The notes beneath the pieces were generated by a model. The model saw only the letters and a list, made by a program, of their open reading frames with translations, was not told the DNA's origin and searched no databases. A stretch of DNA of 7,477 nt from BRH-c25 sp035417425 (GTDB lineage: Bacteria > Bacillota > Clostridia > Lutisporales > Lutisporaceae), in contig DAOLPD010000155.1 of NCBI GenBank assembly GCA_035417425.1, positions 1-7,477 of the forward strand, given 5' to 3'. Within the stretch, counting starts at the first letter, position 1, and each line of letters begins with the position of its first letter. Both the position numbers and the translations under genes were made by a program. Shown here in pieces: positions 1 to 6,534 of the stretch.

Positions 1-682
1 TACCTGCCGCAGCGGTGCCGTAGTCAATAATCTTTGTGTTACCGTCGGTAGGAAACCTTACATAATCAAATTGTATCTCATTAAAACCTTTTGCTGCAGC
101 TTCTTCTGCAATGTCAACCAAATAATCCCATGAATCTCTGTTGTACGGATTCAGCCAGGACATTCCGTGTCGGTCCCTCCATATCCCGCCGCTGGTATTC
201 TTTACGGCAAGATTGGCATATTTGTCTCCGGCTATTCTGTCCTTGAAAGTAACTATTCTGGCTATGGCATAAATATTATTGTCACGCAGTATCTTCATTA
301 CTGCGTCTATATCCTTTATGCGTACATTTTTGTTTGCTCCCGTAAAACCCACATCAGGAAGATCACTGGAGTAAGTCATCAATCCATTGTCATCCTTCAC
401 GTCAATTACCACCGCATTTAATTCAGTAGTCTTTACCAGGTCAATCAGCTTGTTGAACCTTTCAGCCATGGAAACAGTATATCCGGTCATATAGATCCCT
501 TTTACTTTGGGTCTTTTCTTCATCAGCTCCCAGTCAGGACTCTCCTGCTGCAAGTAGCAATCTATTTCATAAGATAAATCAGCTTCATTTTTTCCATACA
601 TATAACCCTCTGCATTTACCGCATTGGTTAGAAATATAATTCCCAAGAGTATTGCTGCTTTTATTGCCCATTTTTTCATCAT
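1..682 (-). CDS. Exported DUF4015-type putative glycoside hydrolase, N-terminal part (cut by window edge)
   Basis: The frame is open from ATG at 682 to the left edge (227 codons) with no stop, so the C-terminal part lies outside the window. Residues 1-24 look like a signal peptide: Lys near the N-terminus, a hydrophobic stretch AAILLGIIFL, and a likely cleavage site after VNA. The mature part carries the hallmarks I associate with the DUF4015/PF13200 putative glycoside hydrolase family (TIM-barrel fold): KGIYMTGYTVS (61-71), AVVIDVKDDNG (90-100), IARIVTFKD (140-148), SWLNPY (175-180) and EIQFDYVRFP (202-211), whose acidic residues are candidate active-site groups. The substrate is unknown; action on the cell wall or an extracellular polysaccharide is an inference. 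Two adjacent ATGs (682 and 679) follow AGGAG at 687-691; the second gives the better spacing (7 nt). It is separated from dctM by a terminator, so it is probably an independent unit. Confidence 0.85.
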   Translation of the reverse strand, partial: MMKKWAIKAAILLGIIFLTNAVNAEGYMYGKNEADLSYEIDCYLQQESPDWELMKKRPKVKGIYMTGYTVSMAERFNKLIDLVKTTELNAVVIDVKDDNGLMTYSSDLPDVGFTGANKNVRIKDIDAVMKILRDNNIYAIARIVTFKDRIAGDKYANLAVKNTSGGIWRDRHGMSWLNPYNRDSWDYLVDIAEEAAAKGFNEIQFDYVRFPTDGNTKIIDYGTAAAG

Positions 683-722
683 ATTACTCCTCGATAAATA
701 AAATAATATCTTATATTAGTAT

Positions 723-748
723 ATCATAAAACCATAAGGTTTTATGAT
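723..748. repeat. Perfect 11-bp inverted repeat upstream of the DUF4015 gene
   Basis: ATCATAAAACC (723-733) and GGTTTTATGAT (738-748) are exact reverse complements around a 4-base ATAA loop. The repeat lies 41 bases upstream of the ATG at 682. No U-run follows it in either direction, so it is not a standard terminator. It could be an operator, or a hairpin in the 5' leader if transcription starts further upstream near 818. Confidence 0.6.
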
Positions 749-802
749 TGTGCCATGCGCATTTTCGACAGGCCTAAATTCTCCCGCGGCAATTAAATAA
801 GA

Positions 803-832
803 GATATAATATGCGCTTGCGCATATTATATC
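803..832. repeat. Perfect 14-bp inverted repeat with a 2-base centre
   Basis: GATATAATATGCGC (803-816) and GCGCATATTATATC (819-832) are exact reverse complements around TT. As RNA the innermost C-G pair would open to give a CTTG loop. Each arm contains TATAAT reading outward-in on its own strand. It could be an operator overlapping a leftward promoter, or a second hairpin behind the main dctM terminator. On the minus strand it is followed by TCTTATTTAATT, which is a poor U-tract. Confidence 0.65.
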
Positions 833-833
833 A
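825..833 (-). promoter_or_regulatory. Possible extended -10 promoter for the DUF4015 gene
   Basis: On the minus strand TGATATAAT (833 down to 825) matches the extended -10 form TGnTATAAT exactly. The -35 region is poor (TAATAT with 17-nt spacing). Transcription would start near 818 and give a leader of about 136 nt holding the 723-748 hairpin. The motif lies inside the 803-832 palindrome, so AT-rich symmetry could have produced it by chance. Confidence 0.35.
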
Positions 834-873
834 TAAGACTAATACGTATATTATCCTTATCGCTGCGTATGCC

Positions 874-899
874 AAAAAATGCGCCTTACGGCGCATTTT
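874..899 (-). terminator. Rho-independent terminator of the dctM-side operon
   Basis: Read on the minus strand, AAAATGCGCC (899-890), a GTAA loop and GGCGCATTTT (885-876) form a 10-bp stem with a GC-rich core, and the T-run continues to six bases (879-874). It begins 30 nt past the dctM stop codon, where an operon terminator is expected. The A-tract on the other side would also let it act weakly on rightward transcripts. Confidence 0.85.
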
Positions 900-929
900 G
901 TCAAATAATATCATATTATGCTGTTACTG

Positions 930-2192
930 CTAAATAATGATAGCCGGTATGAAAAGCGGCAGATAAACATATATAAGGAATACTATAATCAAACCTATAA
1001 GATAGGGTATAACTTTTTTGGCTATCCTCTCTATCGGCATACCTGTTACAGATGATGCTACAAACAGGTCAATCGCCACCGGCGGCGTTATCATGCCTAT
1101 GGCTATACCGACTGTGAATATGAGGCCGAAGTGTATGAGGTCAACACCAAGCATCTTAATCAGCGGAAGGAATACAGGAGTAAGAAGTATGATTGCTGAT
1201 GATGTTTCCATGAATACACCTGCAATGAGTATAAGCACCGATATCAGCATGAGTATTATATACTTATTTGTTGAGACTGCAAGCACCATCTGTGCAATCG
1301 CCTCCGGGATCTTCCAGTTGGCAAGGGCCCATCCGAATACTCCGCTGCACGCTATTATAATCATAATAATTGCTGAGGTTTTTCCACTTTGCAGCATTAT
1401 TTTGCCCAGCTCCTTAAGAGTCAGGTCACGATATATAAACATTGAAGCAATCATTGAATAAATCACTGCAACACCTGCGGCTTCCGAGGGTGTAAAATAA
1501 CCGGAGAATATGCCGCCAAGTATGATAAGAGGCATGATTAATGCCCAGACTGCCTTTTTAAAGGTTGCTTTCAGGTTTTCAAAGGAAAATGCTTTCCCGT
1601 CCGGGTAATTCAGCTTATTTGCCTGGTATAATGCAATGGCAATAAGGATACCGCCCATCATGAACCCCGGAAAGAATCCGTTCTTAAATAACCTTGTGAC
1701 GCTCTGCTCAGCTATGACAGCATAAAGTACCATTGGTACCGAAGGAGGAATAACAACTCCGATACAACCTCCGGAGGCAATAAGTGCTGCGGAACGATCC
1801 ACCTCATAACCTCTTTTCTCCAGCTCCGGTATCATAGATGATCCTACAGCCGCTGTAGTTGCTGCTCCTGAACCCGATATAGCTGCGAAAAACATTGATG
1901 CCAATACCGAGACTGCGGATAATCCGCCCTTCATTTTACCGAGGCATGCTTCTGCAAAGGAAACCAATGTCTTGGACATTTCACCTCGGGCAAGCAGGTC
2001 TCCCGCAAGTATGAAGAAAGGTACCGCAACCAGAGAGAAGGAATCCGTAGCTGCAAATAACCGCTGTACTACTATCAGGAGATTTACATCACCGGCAATC
2101 AATACAACTGTGCCGGCAATAGCAATTGAAAAGGCTATCGGCACCCCAAGGGCAAGACAACCTAAAAATGTAAAAAGCAATATGCCTCCCAT
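930..2192 (-). CDS. dctM: TRAP transporter large permease subunit (DctM family)
   Basis: This 420-residue, very hydrophobic protein is the ion-coupled transport subunit of a tripartite ATP-independent periplasmic (TRAP) transporter and sits in the cytoplasmic membrane with about a dozen helices. It matches the family in length. The first signature half is seen at SGSGAATTAAVGSSMIPELEKRGY (residues 106-129), followed by GVVIPPSVPMVLY (145-157). The second, pseudo-symmetric half shows GVFMETSSAIILLTPVFLPL (325-344) and MITPPVAIDLFVASSV (367-382). The GSGAATTAA and ITPP segments correspond to regions that form the cation sites in the family. The start ATG shares its A with the dctQ stop codon (TAATG), which suggests translational coupling; GGGAGG lies 10 nt upstream and a closer GAGG 4 nt upstream. 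The transported acid cannot be read from this subunit. Confidence 0.96.
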   Translation of the reverse strand: MGGILLFTFLGCLALGVPIAFSIAIAGTVVLIAGDVNLLIVVQRLFAATDSFSLVAVPFFILAGDLLARGEMSKTLVSFAEACLGKMKGGLSAVSVLASMFFAAISGSGAATTAAVGSSMIPELEKRGYEVDRSAALIASGGCIGVVIPPSVPMVLYAVIAEQSVTRLFKNGFFPGFMMGGILIAIALYQANKLNYPDGKAFSFENLKATFKKAVWALIMPLIILGGIFSGYFTPSEAAGVAVIYSMIASMFIYRDLTLKELGKIMLQSGKTSAIIMIIIACSGVFGWALANWKIPEAIAQMVLAVSTNKYIILMLISVLILIAGVFMETSSAIILLTPVFLPLIKMLGVDLIHFGLIFTVGIAIGMITPPVAIDLFVASSVTGMPIERIAKKVIPYLIGLIIVFLIYVYLPLFIPAIII

Positions 2193-2683
2193 TATGCCTC
2201 AACCTCCCTCTTTTCAAAGCTGCTAAGTATTGAATTTACTGCATGAAGCAGCATGATTCCGCACCCCACCGGTATGGCCATGTACATCAGATTCATAGGT
2301 ATACGAAGAGCGGCGGAAAGCTGTCCTGCCTGTTTCCCCATATATTTAATTCCGAAATATAAAGCAATTGCGAAGAAAGCGGCACAAAGAGCATGCACTA
2401 ACATTTGAACAAATTTTTTTGAGCTGCCCTTGAACATGTCCTGAATGAACGTCACATTTATGTGGCCTCCTCTTTTATATACACAACCGGCGCCAATGAA
2501 GGTTGCCCACACCAACAAGTATCGGACCACCTCTTCGCTCCATGGGAGGGCTTGGAAAAACACACGGGCTATTATCTGTACAGCTGTGAAGAATACCATT
2601 CCTGCCATAGTAAGTATTACAAAACAACAGCCTGCTTTATCAACTAAATCGCTTACCTTATTCACTGCTTTTACAACTGACAA
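2192..2683 (-). CDS. dctQ: TRAP transporter small permease subunit (DctQ family)
   Basis: This four-helix membrane protein is the small subunit that joins DctM in the TRAP permease and helps dock the binding protein. Numbered from the start chosen here (163 residues), helices lie near 20-41, 52-68, 90-108 and 128-150. The family signature is clear at LPWSEEVVRYLLVWATFIG (46-64), followed by a conserved GGHINV. The chosen start is TTG at 2683-2681, because the only good ribosome binding site, GGAGGTGAG (2696-2688), lies 8 nt before it. A longer reading from TTG at 2698 would begin inside that site and has none of its own. The stop overlaps the dctM start by one base. The 86-nt gap to dctP contains a strong hairpin that probably lowers expression relative to the binding protein. 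Confidence 0.93.
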   Translation of the reverse strand: MSVVKAVNKVSDLVDKAGCCFVILTMAGMVFFTAVQIIARVFFQALPWSEEVVRYLLVWATFIGAGCVYKRGGHINVTFIQDMFKGSSKKFVQMLVHALCAAFFAIALYFGIKYMGKQAGQLSAALRIPMNLMYMAIPVGCGIMLLHAVNSILSSFEKREVEA

Positions 2684-2687
2684 ATAG

Positions 2688-2696
2688 CTCACCTCC
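2688..2696 (-). promoter_or_regulatory. Ribosome binding site that fixes a TTG start for dctQ
   Basis: GGAGGTGAG on the minus strand is a near-perfect anti-16S match. Its GGAGG core ends 8 nt before TTG at 2683-2681. In the same frame the upstream TTG (2698) and GTG (2692) overlap the site and cannot be used with it. Confidence 0.8.
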
Positions 2697-2721
2697 AACT
2701 AATTTATTTGCATTGATGCTG

Positions 2722-2747
2722 GGACTCCATCTAAAAAGATGGAGTCC
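2722..2747 (-). repeat. Intercistronic stem-loop between dctP and dctQ
   Basis: GGACTCCATCT (2722-2732) and AGATGGAGTCC (2737-2747) pair perfectly over 11 bp around a 4-base loop (UUUU in the mRNA). It starts 22 nt past the dctP stop. There is no U-run after it on the minus strand, so it should not stop transcription outright. Such hairpins behind binding-protein genes are known to protect the upstream mRNA from 3' exonucleases and raise receptor levels over permease levels; that role here is inferred. Confidence 0.8.
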
Positions 2748-2769
2748 ATAACAAACAAGCTTCAGTCAT

Positions 2770-3810
2770 TTATTTAATGGCTTCATTTATCCTCTTTAGA
2801 TAATCACTGTATTGAGAGTATTTGTCATATACAGGCTGCACTGCTGCTTTAAAGCTTTCCAGGTCAGGATCTTCTATCACTTCCATGCCGTTTGCCTTAA
2901 GTGTTTCTATCTGTGATGCTTCGTTTTCAGCAACCCATGCCCTTTCATATTCTGCCGCTTCTTGTGCTGCATCTATGAATATCTTCTGAATATCTGCCGG
3001 CAACTTGTTAAATGTTTCAAGGCTGAATGTAATAACTGCAGCTGCATAAGCATGTCTTGTCATTGTTACATATTTCTGTGAATCCCACATTTTATAAGCA
3101 TGTATAACGTTTACAGGGTTTTCCTGTCCTTGTATAGTTCCTTGCTGAAGGGCTGTAAGCGCTTCAGTCCATGCCATAGGAACTGTATTTACACCCAATG
3201 CATTGAAAGATGCTATATATACTTCATTTTCCATAACACGGATTTTTAATCCTTTAACGTCAGCAGCACTCTTAACCGGGCGTACACTGTTTGTCAGATT
3301 TCGGAAGCCTCTTTCTGCATAAGCAAGTCCTTTAAGATCTTTAGCTTCCAATTTGGCAAGTATTTCCTTTCCTACTTCTCCGTCAAGAACCTTATAGGCG
3401 GCTTCGTTGTTAGGAAATAAGAAAGGCAAATCCAAAACGCCAAACTCCGGTACAAAGTTAACAAATGGCCCGCTGGTGATTATTCCTGCGTCCAAGGTGC
3501 CCATCTGCATACTCTCCAGCATTGTTCTTTCATCACCCAATGCTGAATTCGGGAATAACTCGATATTGTATGCATTGTTTGTTCTTTCCTTTACCAGCTC
3601 TGCAAACTTTTGAGCGCAAACATAGAAACTATCCTGCTCATTGATGGTCATCCCTAATTTAAGAACAGTCGGTTCGGCAGAGCCTGAAGCAGCAGGAGCT
3701 TCACCGGCAGGCGCCTCAGCCGCAGGTGCGGCCTTTTCTCCGCAGGCAGTCAGGCTGAACACCATAATAATCGACAGGGCGATAAGCATAAAACGATACA
3801 ATTTTTTCAT
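2770..3810 (-). CDS. dctP: TRAP transporter solute-binding lipoprotein (DctP family)
   Basis: This 346-residue protein is the extracytoplasmic receptor that captures the substrate acid and delivers it to DctQM. Residues 1-22 are a lipoprotein signal ending in the lipobox LTAC with Cys23 as the lipid anchor, followed by an Ala/Pro/Glu-rich linker (24-47), as expected for a Gram-positive surface lipoprotein. The DctP fold follows: VLKLGMTINEQDSFY (49-63), MQMGTLDAGIITSGP (101-115), LDLPFLF (126-132), GFRNLTNSVRPVKS (168-181) and GLKIRVMEN (187-195). Arg191 matches the nearly invariant arginine that clamps the substrate carboxylate, and ALQQGTIQGQENPV (220-233) lines the site in relatives. The substrate is therefore a carboxylate, but which one is unclear. 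GAGGAGGAG lies just upstream of the ATG. Hairpins flank the gene on both sides. Confidence 0.95.
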   Translation of the reverse strand: MKKLYRFMLIALSIIMVFSLTACGEKAAPAAEAPAGEAPAASGSAEPTVLKLGMTINEQDSFYVCAQKFAELVKERTNNAYNIELFPNSALGDERTMLESMQMGTLDAGIITSGPFVNFVPEFGVLDLPFLFPNNEAAYKVLDGEVGKEILAKLEAKDLKGLAYAERGFRNLTNSVRPVKSAADVKGLKIRVMENEVYIASFNALGVNTVPMAWTEALTALQQGTIQGQENPVNVIHAYKMWDSQKYVTMTRHAYAAAVITFSLETFNKLPADIQKIFIDAAQEAAEYERAWVAENEASQIETLKANGMEVIEDPDLESFKAAVQPVYDKYSQYSDYLKRINEAIK

Positions 3811-3835
3811 TGTTTCTCCTCCTCAATTTTATTTT

Positions 3836-3858
3836 TACTCTGTACGGCGCACAGAGTA
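3836..3858 (-). repeat. Hairpin in the ilvD-dctP gap
   Basis: TACTCTGT (3836-3843) and ACAGAGTA (3851-3858) pair perfectly over 8 bp around a 7-base loop. It lies 25 bases upstream of the dctP start. In the direction of transcription it is followed by A-rich, not U-rich, sequence, so it is not an intrinsic terminator. It may be a 5' mRNA stabiliser for dctP, a processing site, or an operator. Confidence 0.6.
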
Positions 3859-3890
3859 GAAACCCTTGTTTTCATTTAATACTTTACGGT

Positions 3891-5552
3891 TTATTCCTCA
3901 AATACCGCTCCGGTGTTGGCAGATGTAACCATCTTGCGGTAGCGCTTGAGATATCCGTTCGGTACAGGCTTTTCAAAAGGTACAAATTTTGCCTTTCTCT
4001 CTGCTATGGTTTTTTCATCAACTAAAAGTTCCAGTTTATTATTTGGTATGTCTATACTGATAATGTCTCCATCTTCAACAATACCAATCAGTCCGCCTGC
4101 AGCGGCTTCAGGAGATATATGCCCGATGGATGCGCCTCTGGATGCACCTGAGAACCTGCCGTCGGTAATCAACGCTACACTGCTGTCTAAGCCCATTCCT
4201 GCAATGGATGAAGTCGGTGAAAGCATTTCTCTCATACCGGGACCTCCTTTAGGTCCTTCATAACGGACTACAACCACATCTCCGGCTTTGACCTTGCCGC
4301 CCATTATTGCAGCCATGCAATCCTCTTCGCTGTTATAAACCTTTGCGGGGCCCTTGTGAACCATCATTTCAGGAAGCACTGCTCCCTTCTTGACTACGGC
4401 TCCGTCAGGTGCCAAATTGCCCCATAGTATTGCAAGTCCTCCATCCTGGGAGTAAGCTGTTTCTTTTGTCCTTATTATCTCCCTATCCTTTACGGTTACA
4501 CCCTTAAGGTTTTCAGCTACTGTGCCGCCTGTTACGGTTATGCAGTCCGTTTTCAGCAACCCCATTTTTTCCAGCTCTTTCAAGACTGCCTGTACACCGC
4601 CCGCCTGCCACAAATCCGACATTGCATTGGGCCCGGCAGGAGCAAGCTTAACAAGGTGCGGTGTAGCTTTACTTATTTCATTTATATCTTTCAAATCAAT
4701 TTTCAGTCCTGCTTCGTGTGCAATTGCAGGAAGATGCAGCACGGTATTGGATGAGCATCCCAGTGCCATATCTGCTGTAAGTGCGTTGTGAAGCGAATCA
4801 GCTGTGACTATATCACGGGGCCTGATATTCTTCTCCAGCATTTCCATAACCTTCATGCCTGCCTGTTTGGCAAGACGGATACGAGCTGCATTAACAGCCG
4901 GTATTGTTCCGTTCCCGGGTAAGCCAAGCCCGATGACTTCTGTCATACAGTTCATTGAATTTGCAGTGAACATGCCTGCACAGGAGCCACAGCCCGGGCA
5001 AGAATAATTTTCATAATCAAGAATCTCTTGTTCGTTCATCTTGTTAGCCCCTGCTGCGCCAACAGCTTCAAATGTGCTTGAAAGTGTCAGTTTTTTTCCG
5101 TCCAAAAAAGCCGGCATCATTGGCCCGCCGCTTACAAATACACTGGGGATATTCAGCCTTAAAGCAGCCATAATCATTCCCGGAACGATTTTATCGCAGT
5201 TAGGAATGAACACCAATGCATCAAAGGGATGAGCCATTGCCATGATTTCTACAGAATCGGCAATATGTTCACGGCTTATAAGTGAATACTTCATTCCTTC
5301 ATGTCCCATTGCCAACCCGTCACATACGCCGATTGCAGGGAATTGGAAGGGAGTCCCTCCGGCCATCCGCACTCCGGCTTTTACAGCTTCCATAATATCG
5401 TCCAGATGCAGATGTCCGGGAATTACATCATTTTGTGCATTTACGATACCAATCATAGGCCTTCTGATCTCTTCATCGGTGAGACCCAGTCCCTTTAACA
5501 GGGCCCTGTGCGGAATCCGCTCTACGCCCACCTTCATTTGATCACTTCTCAT
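3891..5552 (-). CDS. ilvD: Dihydroxy-acid dehydratase, [4Fe-4S] type
   Basis: IlvD dehydrates 2,3-dihydroxy-isovalerate and 2,3-dihydroxy-3-methylvalerate to the 2-oxo acids leading to valine, leucine, pantothenate and isoleucine, in the cytoplasm. The 553-residue length and N-terminus MRSDQMKVGVERIPHRALLKG fit clostridial IlvD. Seen in order: VIPGHLHLD (43-51), CDGLAMGHEGM (77-87), PNCDKIVPGM (117-126), CPGCGSCAGMFTANSMNC (185-202) and TDGRFSGASRG (463-473). Cys119 and Cys191 are cluster ligands; Asp78, Asp120 and Lys121 match the metal-site residues. Position 46 is Gly, as in E. coli IlvD, where [2Fe-2S] enzymes have Cys; this indicates the oxygen-sensitive [4Fe-4S] form. GGAGGG lies 8 nt before the ATG. 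Other branched-chain genes are absent nearby; the neighbours are a TRAP transporter and a GntR regulator, so a role on an imported hydroxy or sugar acid is possible. Confidence 0.93.
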   Translation of the reverse strand: MRSDQMKVGVERIPHRALLKGLGLTDEEIRRPMIGIVNAQNDVIPGHLHLDDIMEAVKAGVRMAGGTPFQFPAIGVCDGLAMGHEGMKYSLISREHIADSVEIMAMAHPFDALVFIPNCDKIVPGMIMAALRLNIPSVFVSGGPMMPAFLDGKKLTLSSTFEAVGAAGANKMNEQEILDYENYSCPGCGSCAGMFTANSMNCMTEVIGLGLPGNGTIPAVNAARIRLAKQAGMKVMEMLEKNIRPRDIVTADSLHNALTADMALGCSSNTVLHLPAIAHEAGLKIDLKDINEISKATPHLVKLAPAGPNAMSDLWQAGGVQAVLKELEKMGLLKTDCITVTGGTVAENLKGVTVKDREIIRTKETAYSQDGGLAILWGNLAPDGAVVKKGAVLPEMMVHKGPAKVYNSEEDCMAAIMGGKVKAGDVVVVRYEGPKGGPGMREMLSPTSSIAGMGLDSSVALITDGRFSGASRGASIGHISPEAAAGGLIGIVEDGDIISIDIPNNKLELLVDEKTIAERKAKFVPFEKPVPNGYLKRYRKMVTSANTGAVFEE

Positions 5553-5595
5553 TCAGTTTTCCCTCCGTTTCAGATTTATTAAATAATAGGATTAT

Positions 5596-5614
5596 GGCTA
5601 TATAATTTATAGCC
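5596..5614. repeat. Inverted repeat upstream of ilvD
   Basis: GGCTATA (5596-5602) and TATAGCC (5608-5614) pair perfectly around a 5-base AT loop, 44 bases upstream of the ilvD ATG. Four Ts follow only on the plus strand, where no gene ends, so it is not a terminator for the methyltransferase. It may be an operator or leader hairpin for ilvD. Confidence 0.5.
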
Positions 5615-5622
5615 TTTTAATC

Positions 5623-5659
5623 ACTAAGCATAATAAGGCATTGATATATTATGCTAAGT
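5623..5659 (-). repeat. Hairpin spanning the methyltransferase stop codon
   Basis: AGCATAATA (5627-5635) and TATTATGCT (5647-5655) are exact reverse complements; beyond one A/A mismatch, ACT and AGT extend the stem by three more pairs. The stop codon of the methyltransferase (5649-5651) is inside the right arm. No U-tract follows on the minus strand, so read-through into ilvD is likely to be allowed at least in part. Confidence 0.5.
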
Positions 5660-6377
5660 TCTGAATATCTCCCTGAGCCTTTATGCAAATATATTGAGCA
5701 AGAAAGCCTTGGTCATATTCTACTTTTTGAATTTTAAAGCCCGCGTGTCTTAACAACCCTTCCATTATCCAATCACAGGTAGAAAACTCTTCTCTTACTG
5801 CAACTTCAACCTCGTGTGCAAGTTCCTCACCTGCCGATATAAGAGTCCCAGATATCCATTGGTTGAAAAACTGCCGGTAATTATTCATATCAAAGGAATA
5901 AACCGTATCCTTAATGTATAGAATCCCGCCTTCCTTGAGCATATCGGATATCCTTTTTAAAGCTATCTGCTTCCAGAAATCCGGAAGATGGTGCAATGCC
6001 AGTTGAGTAATTACAATATCTACAGCCTCCCCTGAATGTTGATAATTTAAAAAACCCCCATGGCAAAAGTCAATATTATGTATTCCCAGCTCTTCACTCC
6101 TTTTCTTAGCATATTTAAGCATATTGGCAGATATATCAACTGCAATGACCCTTTTACAGTGTTGTGCTGCAGTACATGCAAGCCATCCTGTTCCGGTTCC
6201 GAACTCAATAACTGTATCCTCCGGCCCTATATCAAGCAGCTTAACTATATCGTCTGCTTCCTGTTTAGCATCACGTAGTTTTCCCATTCGTTCATCATAG
6301 GCTTCAACTTCACTTAAATCAGTGTAATCTACCCCCGTTTGTCTCATCTCATCATATTGCCAGGAAAAATTTTTCAT
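5649..6377 (-). CDS. Class I SAM-dependent methyltransferase, substrate unknown
   Basis: The protein has 242 residues and a Rossmann-like methyltransferase domain at about 40-160. Motif I is VIEFGTGTGWL (56-66), the SAM-binding glycine loop. VIAVDIS (78-84) supplies the acidic residue (Asp81) that should bind the SAM ribose. VDIVITQLALHHLPDFW (119-135) is motif IV, and LKEGGILYIKDT (147-158) the following strand. It resembles the UbiE/UbiG-like Methyltransf_11/25 group, which act on small molecules, but nothing fixes the acceptor. The C-terminal 80 residues (YRQFFNQWISG to the end) are probably a lid. No signal peptide or membrane segment is seen, so it is cytoplasmic. AAGGGAG lies 10 nt before the ATG. 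It is divergent from the GntR regulator and 96 nt upstream of ilvD on the same strand, so it may be the first gene of the ilvD-dctPQM transcript. Confidence 0.85.
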   Translation of the reverse strand: MKNFSWQYDEMRQTGVDYTDLSEVEAYDERMGKLRDAKQEADDIVKLLDIGPEDTVIEFGTGTGWLACTAAQHCKRVIAVDISANMLKYAKKRSEELGIHNIDFCHGGFLNYQHSGEAVDIVITQLALHHLPDFWKQIALKRISDMLKEGGILYIKDTVYSFDMNNYRQFFNQWISGTLISAGEELAHEVEVAVREEFSTCDWIMEGLLRHAGFKIQKVEYDQGFLAQYICIKAQGDIQNLA

Positions 6378-6441
6378 GATCTCTTTTCTCCCTTCCTAGT
6401 TGAACGACTTAATAGTAAATTATTATGATAAGAATTCTAAC

Positions 6442-6455
6442 TTGTATGATGTCTT
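6442..6455 (+). repeat. Direct repeat copy 1 in the divergent control region
   Basis: TTGTATGATGTCTT, identical over 14 bases to the copy at 6486-6499 and 44 bases from it, about four helical turns. It lies downstream of the predicted methyltransferase start site. It is a candidate operator for the neighbouring FCD regulator (inferred). Confidence 0.6.
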
Positions 6456-6485
6456 GATAATGGATAAGATATAGTCTTTCTATAG

Positions 6486-6499
6486 TTGTATGATGTCTT
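6486..6499 (+). repeat. Direct repeat copy 2 in the divergent control region
   Basis: TTGTATGATGTCTT again, with a following A shared with copy 3. It abuts the predicted transcription start of the leftward operon, so a bound protein would block initiation. The left half TTGT fits the T-n-G-T half-site common in FadR-type operators; the right half fits poorly. Confidence 0.6.
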
Positions 6500-6505
6500 A
6501 GCTAA

Positions 6506-6534
6506 ATATTATGCCTTTTTTGCCAAAAAGTCAA
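6506..6534 (-). promoter_or_regulatory. Predicted promoter of the methyltransferase (and perhaps ilvD-dctPQM)
   Basis: On the minus strand TTGACT (6534-6529) matches the -35 consensus at five of six positions. A 17-nt spacer leads to TAATAT (6511-6506), four of six for the -10. An overlapping CATAAT (6513-6508) is a better hexamer but with 15-nt spacing. Transcription would start near 6499, giving a leader of about 122 nt that carries direct repeats 1 and 2. Confidence 0.5.

Noticed and set aside
167..421. Open frame of 84 codons on the plus strand
   Set aside because: It lies wholly inside the DUF4015 gene on the other strand, has no ribosome binding site and no recognisable protein features.
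1018..1461. 147-codon plus-strand frame opposite dctM
   Set aside because: It is a shadow of the dctM coding frame; its composition follows the complement of a membrane protein and it has no start signals.
3153..3168. Partial match to a catabolite-responsive element (TGTAAGCGCTTCAG)
   Set aside because: It misses conserved positions at the right end and encodes conserved DctP residues well inside the gene, so coincidence is the better explanation.
3641..3859. Plus-strand frame with an Ala/Gly/Ser-rich stretch opposite the dctP N-terminus
   Set aside because: The Ala-rich run is the complement of the linker codons after the lipobox; no ribosome binding site is present.
5596..5618. Hairpin plus TTTT as a plus-strand terminator
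   Set aside because: No rightward gene ends here, the U-run is only four bases, and the stem is AT-rich.
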